Shown here one piece after another: positions 6,575 through 6,649 of a stretch of DNA of 6,649 nt. Under the pieces are notes generated by a model that worked only from the letters and a program-made list of their open reading frames with translations, searched no databases and was not told where the DNA came from. The position numbers and the translations under genes are program-made. This DNA is from Pseudomonadota bacterium. GTDB lineage: Bacteria; Desulfobacterota; JADFVX01. Location: assembly GCA_015222555.1 (NCBI GenBank), contig JADFVM010000329.1:1-6649 (forward strand). The letters run 5' to 3'. Position 1 is the first letter of the stretch; each line of letters begins with the position of its first letter.

Positions 6575-6649
6575 TTTTCATCCGGAAAGTGCCCTTTTGC
6601 GCAATCTCTGTGTCAATCATCGGCTTTGCTTGTGCGGCGTACAGCAGTA
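6575..6649. repeat. Probable half of a palindromic intergenic repeat, cut by window edge
   Basis: From about 6575 the base composition shifts from AT-rich to mixed and GC-richer. The block begins TTTTCATCCGGAAAGTGCCC and ends TAC-AGCA-GTA at 6640-6649, preceded by GCGGCG. That end looks like the apex of a hairpin: TAC and GTA pair around AGCA, and the stem would extend if the next bases outside the window are CGCC. The block resembles dispersed palindromic repeats I associate with deltaproteobacterial intergenic regions, but this is recollection, not a search result. The minus strand is also open from the edge to a TAA at 6567-6569 (26 sense codons containing AAQAKPMIDTEIAQKGTFRM), so the tail of a small minus-strand gene is the alternative. 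The region 6518-6574 shows nothing recognisable. Confidence 0.45.

Noticed and set aside
1..6649. Defence system, phage, integron or novel gene cluster
   Set aside because: All six genes fall into ordinary families (haem synthesis, lipid transferase, propeller, M23, LOG), with changing strands and separate promoters; nothing suggests a co-functioning new system.

Overview
The window suggests a moderately AT-rich, Gram-negative, anaerobic or facultative bacterium. The pairing of hemE with an oxygen-independent hemN, and the periplasmic YVTN-type propeller, would suit a member of the Desulfobacterota/Desulfuromonadota (old Deltaproteobacteria). That taxonomic guess rests on gene style and synteny only and is an inference. 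I see no tRNA, rRNA, CRISPR array, transposase or phage gene.

Layout. Bases 1-1978 (+) hold the end of a haem biosynthesis operon: the 3' part of hemE (uroporphyrinogen decarboxylase, cut by the window edge), then complete hemN four bases later. Together they carry out two consecutive steps, uroporphyrinogen III to coproporphyrinogen III to protoporphyrinogen IX, without oxygen. A roughly 300-base AT-rich gap follows. Bases 2286-3152 (+) encode an integral membrane CDP-alcohol phosphatidyltransferase with a perfect signature motif but unknown acceptor alcohol. It runs tail to tail, with a 5-base gap, into a minus-strand gene (3158-4555) for a secreted beta-propeller protein with YVTN-like repeats. 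Upstream of that on the same strand is a membrane-anchored M23/LytM peptidoglycan endopeptidase (4645-5544, GTG start), and a strong intrinsic terminator separates the two. The peptidase and a LOG-family nucleotide-processing protein (5801-6517, +) diverge from a shared AT-rich promoter region.

The last ~75 bases (about 6575-6649) differ in character from the AT-rich flank. They look like one half of a palindromic intergenic repeat whose apex is at the window edge.

The non-haem genes look like independent chromosomal housekeeping or envelope genes rather than a co-working cluster. I found no convincing new multi-gene system. The points most worth a second look are the cut-off repeat at the right edge, the terminator placed just upstream of the propeller gene, and the unassigned specificity of the phosphatidyltransferase.
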